Shown here: positions 49,126 through 58,764 of the stretch, piece after piece | Layout of the letters: each line of letters starts with the position of its first letter | Numbering within the stretch: position 1 is the first letter of the stretch | Assembly (NCBI GenBank): GCA_016713965.1 | Contig: JADJOC010000002.1 | Coordinates: 540,001 to 604,000, forward strand | Reading direction: 5' to 3' | Source of the DNA: Chitinophagaceae bacterium | GTDB lineage: Bacteria > Bacteroidota > Bacteroidia > Chitinophagales > Chitinophagaceae | Length of the DNA: 64,000 bases | The notes under the pieces: model-generated | Seen by the model: only the letters and a program-made list of their open reading frames with translations | Databases searched by the model: none | What the model was told of the DNA's origin: nothing | Position numbers and translations under genes: made by a program

Positions 49126-49605
49126 TTATTCAAAGTCATATACATAGGTTTCTATATTACTACCTATAAGTGTAGTCTCAATCAGTGGCTCGATCAACTC
49201 CCATTTGCCGCCGGCTAAGCCGCATCCTATTCTTGGCATATGTACGCTAGCTTTTAAATCCCTTGCACTCTTTGCCAGCAATAACAAGCAGGATTGCACT
49301 GCTTCATAGCGAATCGGCACTCCATTGCTTCCTGTTTTGGTTCCCTGCTGGCCAATCATATTGGCCACATAAATGTATTTTTCAACTGGTACAATTTGTA
49401 TTTTTCCCAAACCGAAATCATTCTCATTTCTTTCTTTATGCCATTTTCTATAGGCATCTTCAGGTTGCTTCCATCTTTTGGAAATGGCTAATACAAAACC
49501 CTTACCCCATCCTCCAATATCATTACAGATATGAGCAATTATTTTTATACCGCTTGCCTGTGGTGATGTAGCATCTCCTTTAAGATAATTTATTTTCATG
49601 ATCAA
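49126..49605 (-). CDS. macrodomain protein (ADP-ribose-1''-phosphate processing-like)
   Basis: 159 residues: INYLKGDATSPQASGIKIIA, AHICNDIGGWGKGFVLAIS (the ADP-ribose pocket), IYVANMIGQQGT and HMPRIGCGLAGGKWELIEPL. This is the Poa1p/ALC1-like macrodomain type that hydrolyses ADP-ribose 1''-phosphate or ADP-ribosyl groups. Placed directly after kptA, whose product is a cyclic ADP-ribose phosphate, which makes an RNA-repair by-product recycling role likely (inference). An alternative start two codons downstream (MKINYLKG) is possible. Confidence 0.9.
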   Translation of the reverse strand: MIMKINYLKGDATSPQASGIKIIAHICNDIGGWGKGFVLAISKRWKQPEDAYRKWHKERNENDFGLGKIQIVPVEKYIYVANMIGQQGTKTGSNGVPIRYEAVQSCLLLLAKSARDLKASVHMPRIGCGLAGGKWELIEPLIETTLIGSNIETYVYDFE

Positions 49606-49609
49606 TAAA

Positions 49610-49945
49610 TTACTTAAATGTTTTAGTTAACCGGATTTTTCCGATTATTTTTTTATTCATTTCCTCCAGTTCATTCGCAGGTATCCAATATTCATCATGA
49701 ATTTTTCCGCCTACATTTTGAATATCGTATTTTGATAAAAATTCAGTTTCCAAATCAAATTCTACTACGTACCCAATTCCATATGCCGGTACATTCCACT
49801 GTTCTGTTATTTGTACAGCGTATTCTTCATTGGTTACGGGATAAAAAATAGGCTGTTCTGGCAACCTTGGTGGAAATGCTGCCCACCCACTTTGTTCGAT
49901 CAAATCCAATTCAGCCTGGTTAACAGGGCGATATAATGTTATCAT
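49610..49945 (-). CDS. ADP-ribosylation/crystallin J1-like small protein
   Basis: 111 residues. The sequence MITLYRPVNQAELDLIEQSG, then FPPRLPEQPIFYPVTNEEYA, YVVEFDLETEFLSKYDIQ and HDEYWIPANELEEMNKKIIG matches, from memory, the short proteins often labelled ADP-ribosylation/crystallin J1, though true DraG motifs are absent. Biochemical role unknown. Five bases from the macrodomain gene, in the middle of the operon. Confidence 0.75.
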   Translation of the reverse strand: MITLYRPVNQAELDLIEQSGWAAFPPRLPEQPIFYPVTNEEYAVQITEQWNVPAYGIGYVVEFDLETEFLSKYDIQNVGGKIHDEYWIPANELEEMNKKIIGKIRLTKTFK

Positions 49946-49967
49946 TGTATTTTTTTTAAATTAATTT

Positions 49968-50513
49968 TCATAGCTTTAATTTATCCCTTACTTCCATTAA
50001 AGCAAATCCCAGCAAATTCAATCCTTTCCAGTTAACAGGGTTATTAATATCAGGGTTATCTGCTGCTAATCCTACACCCCAGATAGCATCCACCGGACTT
50101 GCTTCTACTAAAATTCTGTTATTAGTAGACAATAAATATTCCTGTAAATCTTTATGCTGGCTGAATTTATAGAAGTTGCCTTCCACTACCAGCTCAAATC
50201 TTTTTTCCAGCCACTTTGCATCATCATAACCCTTTACTTCCCTACCCAGTTTTTTAGCTTCGGCGGGTGTTTTTGCATTTAAAATTTTAGACAAAGTTTC
50301 TTCATCACTAAATAATTCTGCTTTTTTAGCCATCATCCAATGCTCTGCAGTTTTATATTGTATTCCATTAACTGTAAATTCGCTTAGCCACCATTGACTA
50401 AAGCATGTTTTGGTAATAGTACCATCTTTTGAAGGGTGATGCCCCCAGAAGAAAATATACTTTTGCTCTCCTTCTTTTACTTTTTCAAAAACCCATTCCA
50501 TATTATACTTCAT
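49968..50513 (-). CDS. NADAR (YbiA-like) family protein
   Basis: 181 residues of the NADAR fold: YIFFWGHHPSKDGTITKTCF, SQWWLSEFTVNGIQYKTAEH, WMMAKKAELFSDEETL, GREVKGYDDAKWLEKRFELV and SPVDAIWGVGLAADNPDI. NADAR proteins are predicted or shown to act as N-glycosidases on NAD/ADP-ribose-related or riboflavin-pathway substrates. Start MKYNMEWVFEKVKEG; the second Met is also possible. Three bases downstream of NAMPT. Confidence 0.92.
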   Translation of the reverse strand: MKYNMEWVFEKVKEGEQKYIFFWGHHPSKDGTITKTCFSQWWLSEFTVNGIQYKTAEHWMMAKKAELFSDEETLSKILNAKTPAEAKKLGREVKGYDDAKWLEKRFELVVEGNFYKFSQHKDLQEYLLSTNNRILVEASPVDAIWGVGLAADNPDINNPVNWKGLNLLGFALMEVRDKLKL

Positions 50514-50515
50514 AA

Positions 50516-51990
50516 TTAAATATTTTGTTTTAATCTTTCCCTGATTTCATGCAAGCATTGGTCAATTAGTAATTTTCCGTCTTTAAAAACAGTTTTTAAT
50601 TCTCCTTTACTTTCTTCCTGCCAGTTACATTCATCTTTATATTCATACTTTCCGGTAGTTGCATTTTTATGAATGGCAATTAAACCTTTGGCAGATTTTT
50701 TTGTGCCGTCATCAGTTTTTGGATTTTTAAAAATAGCACGTCCTTCACCATTTACTTCCCCGTAAGTGGCTTTCATGGCAAAACCATACGTATCACGTGT
50801 TACATATTCATACGTGTAAGAGCCTATGCCTAACACCACGTTATAACTACAGAACCCTTGCTCTTCCAAACCTTGCAAAATTTGCTGTTGCCTTTCCGTT
50901 GTGATGCTATCGCCATAAATAAGCCCGATATGTGCATCCAACAGTTTGTAACCTTTTTCAGTTGTTGTTCCGCCAAATATTTCCCAAAGGCAGGCTATAG
51001 CGCCTTTGTATTCAGGGCTCCCCGGCCGGGCAGCTTTATCACCGATAATAATTTTTACAGGATCACCACTATCGGGGCGGATAACTACCTTGCCATTTCT
51101 AGCCAGTATTTTTGCTTTTAATTCAGGTAAAAATTGTGTGATCACCTGCCAGAAATCCCAGGTATCGGAAACAATAGAAACGATACCTGCAGGATAAATT
51201 TCAGTGATTAATCTTTCGAAAGTTGCTATTTCGCCATCCTGCATACCCATGCACATTACACTATGTTCGGTAGCTGCTACAGATGCGCCAACCATTTCTT
51301 TTTCGCAATCGGCATTGTAATATTTTTCTAAAAATCTATGGCTGGGATAGTATCTGTCCCTGCAAAACTTAGCAAATGTGCAGCACCACTTAACACTGCA
51401 TCTTCGAGGCCGCTCATTCCCCTAAAAGAAAAATCGTGCCCCTGCCAGGGAATAAACCCGGCATCTTTTCCCACAGTTTTTTCAGCATATTGTGTAAATG
51501 TTTTTAAATATTGAAAGGCTGTAGTGGCAGAAGTACAAGGCTTCCATAAAATTGCACTCATTAATGTTTCCAGCATATTGGTCAGCCAAAAAAATTCAGG
51601 CAACGTATTTTTTATGGTTAACACCGGCACTTTCATTGGCACTAAAACTCCTTCCGGCAAGGCTTTTATTTCCAAAGGCAGATAACCTAAATCATGCAAC
51701 TGCTCTATGTGCTGGAAAGTAATGGCGCCTGCACCCAGGTAATTATCTATTCGCCTTTTGTAAACAGCAATAACTTCTTCCTTTTTTAATTTAAAAAAAT
51801 TATCATCAAATTGGCGGAGCAAATATTCTTTAATAAAATATTGCAAACCAAAAAATACAATATCGTTGATCTCTTCACTGCGTGATTTTCTTGGTGTGAG
51901 ATTGGAATACACCAGCGTAGTACCTTCAGGATATTGAAATATGTGCCCTACTTTGTAGCCGTCTTTCAAAAGTATTGGTAGTGTTGTCAT
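50516..51990 (-). CDS. nicotinamide phosphoribosyltransferase, frameshifted
   Basis: NAMPT converts nicotinamide and PRPP to NMN, the key step of NAD salvage. N-terminal DGYKVGHIFQYPEGTTLVYS and FGLQYFIKEYLL; catalytic region HDFSFRGMSGLEDAVLSGAA and FAGTDTIPAI; one T missing in the T5 run near 51328 (repair gives FLEKYYNADCEKEMVGASVA). Then SDTWDFWQVITQ, RPDSGDPVKII, GLIYGDSITTERQQQIL and SYTYEYVTRDTYGFAMKATY. About 490 residues. A PRPP synthase-like gene lies in the same operon. Confidence 0.93.
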
Positions 51991-51999
51991 ACTGTTATT

Positions 52000-52682
52000 T
52001 TAAATTTGAAATTGAAATCCTTCGGTTAATAAATTTTTATATGCTTCCTGGTCAAAGCTATACAACTCAGGGCTGCCGGTTTTTTAACCCAGTTTTTTTA
52101 AACCGGTAGCTTTTAATATTTTGGTGCTCAAATTTTTTTTCTAAAGTTTCTTTTGTCAATTTCTTTTTCCAAGATGCATTCATATAATTGTTGTAACTCA
52201 GTTAAGGTAAAGTGTGTGTTCAGCAACTCAAAACCCATGGGCTGGTAAGTAACTTTTGATTTTAATCTTGCTAATGCCGTTTTTACAATTTCCTTATGGT
52301 CAAATCCCAGTTTAGGAAGCTTGCTGGTTTTAAACCATTTAATATCATTGGCAGTGCTGCCTGCTACAATATTATATTTTAATGGATTAATCAAAGAAAA
52401 GTAAACTACAGAAAGTACCCTTCCCCGGGGGTCCCGGTCTGTAGCATCAAAAGTATACAGCTGCTCTAAAAAGAGTTCGGCCAGCCCGGTTTTAGTCTGT
52501 AAAATCCTTTGAGCAGCGGCTTCAAAAGTTTCATCAATATGCAAAAAACCTCCGGGAATAGTCCAAAAATTTTTATACGGCTCTTCATTCCTGTTGATCA
52601 GTAAAATAGAAAGATCTGCGCCGTCATATCCGAATACAACGCAATCTATCGTAACTGAAGGCCTTGGAAATTTTGATAACAT
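52000..52682 (-). CDS. NrtR-type Nudix transcriptional regulator of NAD metabolism, damaged 3' end
   Basis: N-terminal Nudix domain (start MLSKFPRPSVTIDCVVFGYD at 52682; Nudix-like FWTIPGGFLHIDETFEAAAQ, where RILQTKTGL replaces the catalytic REL.EE, so hydrolysis is unlikely) and a C-terminal winged helix (HFTLTELQQLYECILEKEID then KRNFRKK). The frame is lost near 52135 in an A8 run; the other frame gives LSTKILKATGLKKLG, a stop, then KTGSPELYSFDQEAYKN to 52000, so a second error is likely. NrtR binds ADP-ribose and represses NAD-salvage genes. First gene of the operon, with a palindrome at 52691-52711 in front. Confidence 0.87.
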
Positions 52683-52690
52683 ATTTTTAG

Positions 52691-52711
52691 TTAGTGTAAT
52701 TAAAACACTAA
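52691..52711. promoter_or_regulatory. candidate NrtR operator
   Basis: Perfect 7-bp inverted repeat TTAGTGT (52691-52697) / ACACTAA (52705-52711) with a 7-base AT spacer, 21 bp in all, 9 bases upstream of the nrtR-like start. NrtR proteins are dimeric winged-helix regulators that commonly control their own operon through a palindrome of about this size. Confidence 0.55.
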
Positions 52712-53017
52712 GTAAGTTTATTTTAGTTATTCCACCAAATATTATTTGATTTAATATATGAATGTGCTGATTGATACGATGCAGAAGATGTATGCAATAC
52801 ATAAAAAATATTATGATTTTATACTGCTGAAAAAACGATTTGCTGCCCAATGGCTGGGCGATAGCAGTGGAAAGCACGGTGAAGGCTGGTGCAGGGCCTT
52901 GTGCAGGACTTGCAACGGATAGCGCCTGCTGCTGTTCGATAATATTACCAATGCTTACAGCCCCAGAGCCTTAATTAAAAATTTATTATCTTACCTGCCC
53001 AATTATAAAACAACCTT
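52712..53017. other. 306-base divergent gap
   Basis: Lies between the NAD operon (left) and the ParA-like gene (right). The first part is AT-rich and should hold both promoters. The middle (about 52840-52935) is more GC-rich, with the small hairpin ctgcccaatggctgggcgat and many short GC blocks. I see no gene in it. Confidence 0.4.
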
Positions 53018-53761
53018 ATGACGACAATTGCATTATACAACCTTAAAGGTGGCGTAGGCAAGACTGCCAGCTGTGTAAATTTTGCTTATCTCGCTGCTGC
53101 CGATGGTTATAAAACCCTGCTTTGGGATATTGATCCGCAAGGCTCTTCTTCATTTTATTATAAAGTAAAGCCCAAAACACACCCGGGAATTAAAAAATTG
53201 ATTACCAAAGATGCTGACCTGGAAAATGCAATATTTTCTACCGATTTTGAATTGCTGGATGTAATACCGGCCGATAATTCTGCCAAAAGCTTTGATATTA
53301 TGCTGGATGAAATGAAGGGCAATAAATACCGCCTGAAATCTGTATTAAAGCAGCTGGATAAGGAATATGATTTTGTATTTATAGATTGCCCGCCGGGTTT
53401 TAGCGCCCTGAGCGAAAATATTTTTAATGCCGCTGATATTGTTTTAATGCCCGTAATACCTACCACACTTTCTGTACGCACCTATCATATGGTAAAAGAT
53501 TATTTTAAAGAAAGAGAACTGGATATGGGTAAGCTGATGTGCTTTTTCACCATGGCCGACCTGCGGAAAAATATGCACAATGAAATAATGGAAGAATTAT
53601 ATAAAGACAAACGCTTTTTTGAAAATTATATTCCTTATTTAAGCGATGTGGAAAAAATGGGTGTACATAAGGCGCCCATTATGGAGTTTGCGAACAGCAG
53701 CTACGCTGCTAAATGCTACCGGGAATTGTGGACGGAAATTAAGGAAGGTGTGCTGGAATAA
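53018..53761 (+). CDS. ParA/MinD-type ATPase
   Basis: 247 residues with the deviant Walker A motif LKGGVGKTASCVN, the Walker A' LLWDIDPQGSSSFYY and Walker B FVFIDCPPGFSAL. No N-terminal DNA-binding domain, so a small ParA (Soj/MinD-like) type. No parB gene is next to it; the neighbour is an esterase. In Bacteroidota such orphan ParA ATPases are common and may act in chromosome or cargo positioning. Intact. Confidence 0.9.
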   Translation: MTTIALYNLKGGVGKTASCVNFAYLAAADGYKTLLWDIDPQGSSSFYYKVKPKTHPGIKKLITKDADLENAIFSTDFELLDVIPADNSAKSFDIMLDEMKGNKYRLKSVLKQLDKEYDFVFIDCPPGFSALSENIFNAADIVLMPVIPTTLSVRTYHMVKDYFKERELDMGKLMCFFTMADLRKNMHNEIMEELYKDKRFFENYIPYLSDVEKMGVHKAPIMEFANSSYAAKCYRELWTEIKEGVLE

Positions 53762-53802
53762 ATATTTTTCCCATCTTTACAAAAAATAATCTCAATATTA
53801 TT

Positions 53803-54534
53803 ATGAACAGACAACTAACGAGCTGGTTTAGCCCGGCATTACAAAAAGAAATGCCGATAGCCACTTATGGAGATTTTGGCTTTGCTTTATTATTGGTACC
53901 TACTGCGGCTGCAGATTACCTGGAATACGAACGCTTTCAGCTAATGGATAGCTTAGCGCCATATATCAATAGCGGAAAAGTAAAAGTATTTTCAGTAAAC
54001 AGTATTAACAATGAAAGCTGGCTGAACAACAATATGGCCGGCGAGCACAAAGCCATCCGTCACAACCAGTTTAACGAATATATTTATAATGAAGTAGTGC
54101 CTTTTATAAAAAACAGCACTTCACCCGAAACACCAATAATTACCTGCGGTGCCTCTTTCGGAGCGTTGCACAGTATTAACTTATTTTTAAAAAGACCCGA
54201 TTTAATTAACGGCGTAATTGCCATGAGTGGCGTGTACAATTTATCAGAATACAGCAAAGGTTTTTTTGATGAGCAAGTATATTTTAATTCGCCCATGCAT
54301 TATTTAAAAAATCTTAGCGACCATCATTTGCTGGAGCAAATCCGCCGGAGCAATCACATTCATATTCTTACCGGCAGTGGTGATTATGAAGATCCCAATG
54401 CTTCAAAAGAATTTGCAAGCATGCTATACAGTAAAGGCATCAATTATGAGCTGGATGTGCGGGGGCACGAATGGAAGCATGACTGGCCTACGTGGAGGGC
54501 AATGTTGCCGTTGTATCTGGAAACAAGATTTTAG
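53803..54534 (+). CDS. alpha/beta-hydrolase esterase (esterase D/PHB-depolymerase-like)
   Basis: 243 residues. Nucleophile elbow GASFGALHSI (Ser), acid region around LTGSGDYEDPNASK and C-terminal catalytic His in VRGHEWKHDWPTWRAMLPLY. The layout matches the putative-esterase family (YieL/Fes-like). No signal peptide, cytoplasmic. Substrate unknown. Starts 41 bases after the ParA-like gene and ends at a strong terminator hairpin (54545). Confidence 0.87.
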   Translation: MNRQLTSWFSPALQKEMPIATYGDFGFALLLVPTAAADYLEYERFQLMDSLAPYINSGKVKVFSVNSINNESWLNNNMAGEHKAIRHNQFNEYIYNEVVPFIKNSTSPETPIITCGASFGALHSINLFLKRPDLINGVIAMSGVYNLSEYSKGFFDEQVYFNSPMHYLKNLSDHHLLEQIRRSNHIHILTGSGDYEDPNASKEFASMLYSKGINYELDVRGHEWKHDWPTWRAMLPLYLETRF

Positions 54535-54544
54535 TTTTTAGAAT

Positions 54545-54573
54545 AAAAAGATCCGCCGTCGGCGGATCTTTTT
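54545..54573 (+). terminator. rho-independent terminator
   Basis: Arms AAAAAGATCCGCC (54545-54557) and GGCGGATCTTTTT (54561-54573), 13 bp perfect, three-base loop, ending in a T run. It is 10 bases behind the esterase stop codon and could work in both directions. Confidence 0.85.
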
Positions 54574-54797
54574 ATTAATTTATGTTACGAGCTGCAGTTT
54601 TTCATGGCATCATCGTTGCCACGCTCGGTTCATCGGCAATGCAGCTATTTGGCTTTTATCGAAGCGGAAATTGAATTGGAATATAAATTATTTATTATCT
54701 TTTCTTTAAAATATAAAGTAGCTACAATTAATACAAACAGCGTAAAATAATCAAATGTTGAAGCTACAGAAGTACAAAAGCTAAATCAGGGCTCCTT
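54574..54797. other. gene-free stretch between esterase and polA
   Basis: Part of a 394-base gap. The part near 54590-54665 (gctgcagtttttcatggc ..) is of mixed composition with a short inverted pair (gctgca/tgcagc), the rest is AT-rich. No gene seen. Confidence 0.35.
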
Positions 54798-54836
54798 CCC
54801 GAAAACGGGATGTAATCGTTTTCGGGCGGCTTTTTT
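54798..54836 (+). terminator. terminator-like hairpin
   Basis: CCCGAAAACG (54798-54807) and CGTTTTCGGG (54817-54826) pair perfectly and are followed by cggc and T6 (54831-54836). It lies 93 bases upstream of polA; no gene precedes it directly, so it may belong to an untranslated transcript or be a repeat unit. Confidence 0.6.
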
Positions 54837-54837
54837 G

Positions 54838-54865
54838 GTTACTTTTTTTCCGCAAAAAAAGTAAC
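54838..54865. repeat. 12-bp perfect hairpin GTTAC-T7 / A7-GTAAC
   Basis: GTTACTTTTTTT (54838-54849) and AAAAAAAGTAAC (54854-54865) with a ccgc loop. It directly follows the terminator-like hairpin; the two together look like one composite unit, possibly a dispersed repeat of this lineage. Confidence 0.65.
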
Positions 54866-54928
54866 ATACTAAATTCTTTTCCACTGTAAAATTCCTTACA
54901 GTAAAATCTTTTTCTGTACATTTATGCC

Positions 54929-57795
54929 ATGTCAAAAAAGCTATTTTTACTCGATGCATATGCATTGATTTTTCGTGCTTATTATGCGCTCATACGCAAC
55001 CCACGAATTACCAGTAAAGGAAGAAACACCAATGCACAATTCGGCTTTACCAATACATTAATTGATCTCATTAACAATCAAAAACCCACGCACATGGCCG
55101 TGTGTTTTGATACCTCAGCCACTACCGAGCGCCATACCGATTTTGCCGATTACAAAGCCAACCGGCAGGAAACACCGGAAGACATTAAATCGGCTATACC
55201 CGACATAAAAAAAATCATTACCGCATTAAACATTCCCTGCATTGGTATTGACGGTTACGAAGCCGATGATGTGATTGGCGCCTTGGCCAAGCAGGCAGAA
55301 AAAGTAGGCTATGAAGTATTTATGGTTACACCAGATAAAGATTATGGGCAGCTTGTTTCTGAAAACATTAAAATTTACAAACCGCCTTACCAGGGCGGCA
55401 GCATTGAAATTATGGGCCCGGAAGAAGTCTGCAAAAAATGGGACATCGCCAATGTTAACCAGGTAATTGATATTTTAGGGCTAATGGGAGATGCGGTGGA
55501 TAACATCCCAGGCATACCCGGTGTAGGTGAAAAACCGCTGCAAAACTTTTAAAAGAATACCACTCACTGGAAGCCATACTCGAAAATGCAGAAAATATAA
55601 AAGGCGCTTTGGGCGAAAAAATACGGGCAGGAAAAGAACTGGCCATCATGAGCAAAAAACTGGCCACAATTATTATTAATGTGCCTACAGAATTTCATGA
55701 AGAAAACTTCCGCATCAAGGAAATGAACAGGGAAGCCTTGAAAGAAGTTTTCCTGGAACTGGAATTCAAAGCCCTGGGCAAAAGGTTGCTCGGCGAAGAA
55801 ATCACACCGACAACCGACGACCGACCACAGGCCACCGAAAATACACAGATGGATTTGTTCGGAAATGTAGTGGCGCCACAAAAAAATAAAGGAACAAACA
55901 AACCAGCAGGGTCTTCCCAAGTCCTTTCCTCTGGAGAGGATTTAGGTGAGGTTTCTGGTGAGGTTATTGCCGCCGAAAAGAACATCACCAACACTCCACA
56001 CAATTACATCGTTGCGCAAACAACAGAACAAATCAGCGCAATCATTTCAATCCTTCAATCAGTGGTTGCAATTTCCTTTGATACCGAAACCACCAGCATC
56101 GATGCCAACAATGCAGAGTTGGTAGGGTTGAGTTTTTGCATCACACCCGGCGAAGGCTGGTATGTGCCCTGCCCTCCGGAAAGGGAAAAAACCATAGCTA
56201 TACTTAACCAATTCAAACCACTTTTTGAAAAACCAGGTATTACCTGGATTGGGCAGAACATTAAATATGATATGCTTGTACTGAAATGGTACGGGATAGA
56301 ATTGAAAGGAGATATTTTTGATACCTTACTGGCGCATTATGTAATAGAGCCGGAAGGAAAAAGAAATATGGATGCCCTGAGCGCCAAATATTTGGGCTAC
56401 CAGCCTGTTTCCATTACCGAACTGATTGGTAAAAAAGGAAAAACACAAGGCACCATGAGAGATGTGGAACTGGAAGTTATAAAAGACTATGCCGTAGAAG
56501 ATGCCGATGTAACCTTGCAGTTAAAAAATGTTTTCCTGCCGCAGCTAAAAGAAAAAGAAGTAGAAAAAGTTTTTTACGAAGTAGAAAACCCTTTAGTAAA
56601 AGTGCTCACCGATATGGAATGCGAAGGCATAAAAATTGATGAAGCTTTTTTAAAAGAATATAGCCAGCTGCTGGAAACTGATGCCAAAAAAAGCGAAGAA
56701 TCTGTATACGAACAAGCCGGTCTGAGATTTAATTTAGCCAGCCCAAAGCAACTCGGCGAAGTATTGTTTGAAAAAATGCAGCTCGACCCCAAAGCTAAAA
56801 AAACCAAAACCGGCCAGTACGCTACTGGCGAAGATGTATTGGCTAAGCTAGCCAAAGAGCATAAAATCTGCGATGATATTTTGGCTTTCCGTGAACTCAC
56901 CAAACTAAAAAATACGTACGTTGATGCGTTGCCGTTATTGGTCAATGCAAAAACAGGAAGGGTGCACACCAGTTATGCCCAGGCCATTGCCGTAACCGGC
57001 AGGCTCAGCAGTGTTACGCCCAACCTGCAAAATATCCCGATACGCACAGAGCGTGGCAGGGAAATACGCAAAGCATTTATTCCACGGGATGAAAACCACA
57101 TTTTAGTATCGGCAGATTATTCGCAGATTGAGCTCCGCATTGTTGCCGCCATCAGCGGTGATGTAAATATGGTGGAAGCTTTTAGAACCGGTACCGACAT
57201 TCATACCGCTACCGCTGCCAAAGTATTCGGTGTGGAAGCTGCCGATGTTACCAAAGAGATGCGCTACAAAGCCAAGAGTGTAAACTTCGGTATTATCTAC
57301 GGCCAGGGCGCATTTGGCCTGGCAGAAAACCTGCGTATCCCCCGTTCAGAAGCTAAAGAAATTATTGATAATTATAAAAAACAATTTCCCGGTATACAAA
57401 AATACATGGACGATACCATCAACTTTTGCATAGAAAACGGTTACGTACAAACGCTTATGGGCCGTAAGCGCTGGCTGCGTGATATTACCAGCGCCAATTT
57501 TACCGTGCGGGGATATGCTGAGCGAAATGCCATTAACTCACCCATACAAGGTGCTGCTGCAGATATGATTAAGCTTGCTATGATAAAAATCCACAAAGCA
57601 TTTAAACAATACAATTTTAAATCTAAAATGTTGCTGCAGGTGCATGATGAGTTGGTGTTTGATGCCCGTAAAGATGAAGTGGAACAAATAAAACCGGTAA
57701 TTTTGCAAAGCATGAAAACAGCAATGGTGCTGCCCAATGAAGTGCCGGTAGAAGCAGAAATTGGTGTGGGGGCAAACTGGCTGGAGGCTCATTAA
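54929..57795 (+). CDS. polA: DNA polymerase I, frameshifted
   Basis: Replication and repair polymerase. 5'-nuclease domain: LFLLDAYALIFRAYYAL, THMAVCFDTSATTERH, YEADDVIGALAKQAEK, TPDKDYGQLV and LGLMGDAVDNIPGIPGVGEK. One base missing in the A run near 55535 (repair gives EKTAAKLLKEYHSLEAIL) splits the chain. The 3'-5' exonuclease-like domain keeps acidic residues (AISFDTETTSIDA, IGQNIKYDMLVL). Polymerase domain: motif A LVSADYSQIELRI, motif B RYKAKSVNFGIIYG, motif C MLLQVHDELVFDA. About 955 residues. Because polA is normally needed, the break is best seen as a sequence error. Confidence 0.95.
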
Positions 57796-57816
57796 CCAAA
57801 TAATTTAATATATCAA

Positions 57817-57857
57817 TTAGGGGGCTACAAAATAAGAATAGATATTTTGGCCCTAAT
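57817..57857 (+). terminator. possible polA terminator
   Basis: ATTAGGG (57817-57823) pairs with CCCTAAT (57851-57857), with a second inner stem AAAATA/TATTTT. 22 bases behind the polA stop. No long T run follows, so efficiency is doubtful. Confidence 0.45.
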
Positions 57858-58014
57858 ACTTTATCTTCACCTAACTTGTCAAATAAATAATTATTTATTT
57901 AACTCAATCAATAGTAGGACAACTACTTTTTAAAAGTGCTACTGTAAGCAGCAACATTTGTTCTTCTTCTACCATTTTTTAAATTATACCATTTTATAAC
58001 TTAAAAAATTTACA

Positions 58015-58397
58015 ATGTCACCAGATATTCTTGTACTAGACAATACCCGGCTATTATTGATGTGTTTTCCATCATTTTTAAATTAAATAATTTCCAGGTA
58101 AGGGCTGCTAATAATATACGCTCGTTGTTTAGAGAACTAAATAAGAAAATTCCTGACCTTTTAATAATTGATATTACATCAGATGGAAAAGATGGAAGGG
58201 AAGTTTGTAAACATTTAAAAGCAAAATCAGGTTTAAAGAGGATACCTATTGTGTTAATGTCAACCAATCCTAACCAGCTTAGCAATTATAAAGATTATTG
58301 GGCTGATGATATACTGGAAAAACCTTTTAATATCCAGAAAATGGTGGCAAAAGCTAAATCGCTGATACAAAAAAACTATTGGCAGCGTAATGTGTAA
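58015..58397 (+). CDS. single-domain response regulator (receiver), frameshifted
   Basis: Receiver domain of about 127 residues. Start MSPDILVLDN at 58015 gives the acidic beta-1 end; one base missing near 58042 (repair reads DNDPAIIDVFSIIFKLNN). Phospho-acceptor Asp in DLLIIDITSDGKDG, Thr/Ser switch in IVLMSTNPN and conserved Lys in DDILEKPFNIQ. No output domain. No kinase is adjacent; the sensor kinase at 31774 is a distant candidate only. Confidence 0.85.
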
Positions 58398-58515
58398 TTA
58401 TTACTTCATTCTTTTTACTTTTTAAAAAGCAAATTTTATTTCAATTCTAAACTGCAATGTATTACCAGCAGTACCTGTTTATAATTCAATAAGCTGAACA
58501 ACCATTCATTTGCCC
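58398..58515. other. 118-base gap before the repeat element
   Basis: AT-rich sequence after the receiver gene; nothing recognisable. Confidence 0.3.
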
Positions 58516-58745
58516 AATGGCTGCCGGACAATGTCATTTAGTTAAGAATTGTACTTTACTAATATCACCCTTTCAGGGTTGTTATACTTATTGTGATTGC
58601 TTATTTATCTATAATAATTACATCCCTCCGGGATTACTAACCCCAACGGGGTGCCATTACTGTAGTAATTAATAGCAAAAAATGTTCAAAACCCTGAAAG
58701 GGTGACATTAGTTCCTTAGCTAAATGACATTGTCCGGCAGCCATT
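58516..58745. repeat. nested inverted-repeat element (MITE-like), 230 bases
   Basis: Outer arms 58516-58546 (aatggctgccggacaatgtc..) and 58715-58745 match in inverted orientation at 30 of 31 positions. Inner arms 58565-58580 (tcaccctttcagggtt) and 58690-58705 are perfect. The centre has further small hairpins (tccctccggga, accccaacggggt). No coding capacity. It ends 19 bases before the left end of the IS element. Confidence 0.8.
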
Positions 58746-58764
58746 GAGCGGTAGAATATCTATT

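Noticed and set aside
53018..53761. ParA-like gene as a plasmid partition locus or replication origin.
   Set aside because: No parB, no iterons and no rep gene nearby; flanked by ordinary chromosomal genes such as polA.
6640..57795. Many genes broken into two or three pieces could be called pseudogenes.
   Set aside because: Breaks sit mostly in homopolymers and a single added or removed base restores full-length conserved proteins, including polA and NAMPT. Sequence error is the simpler explanation, so they are listed as genes with a note.
57905..57976. A 23-codon minus-strand frame (MVEEEQMLLLTVALLKSSCP..) between polA and the receiver gene.
   Set aside because: Too short, no ribosome-binding site or neighbour support; probably chance.
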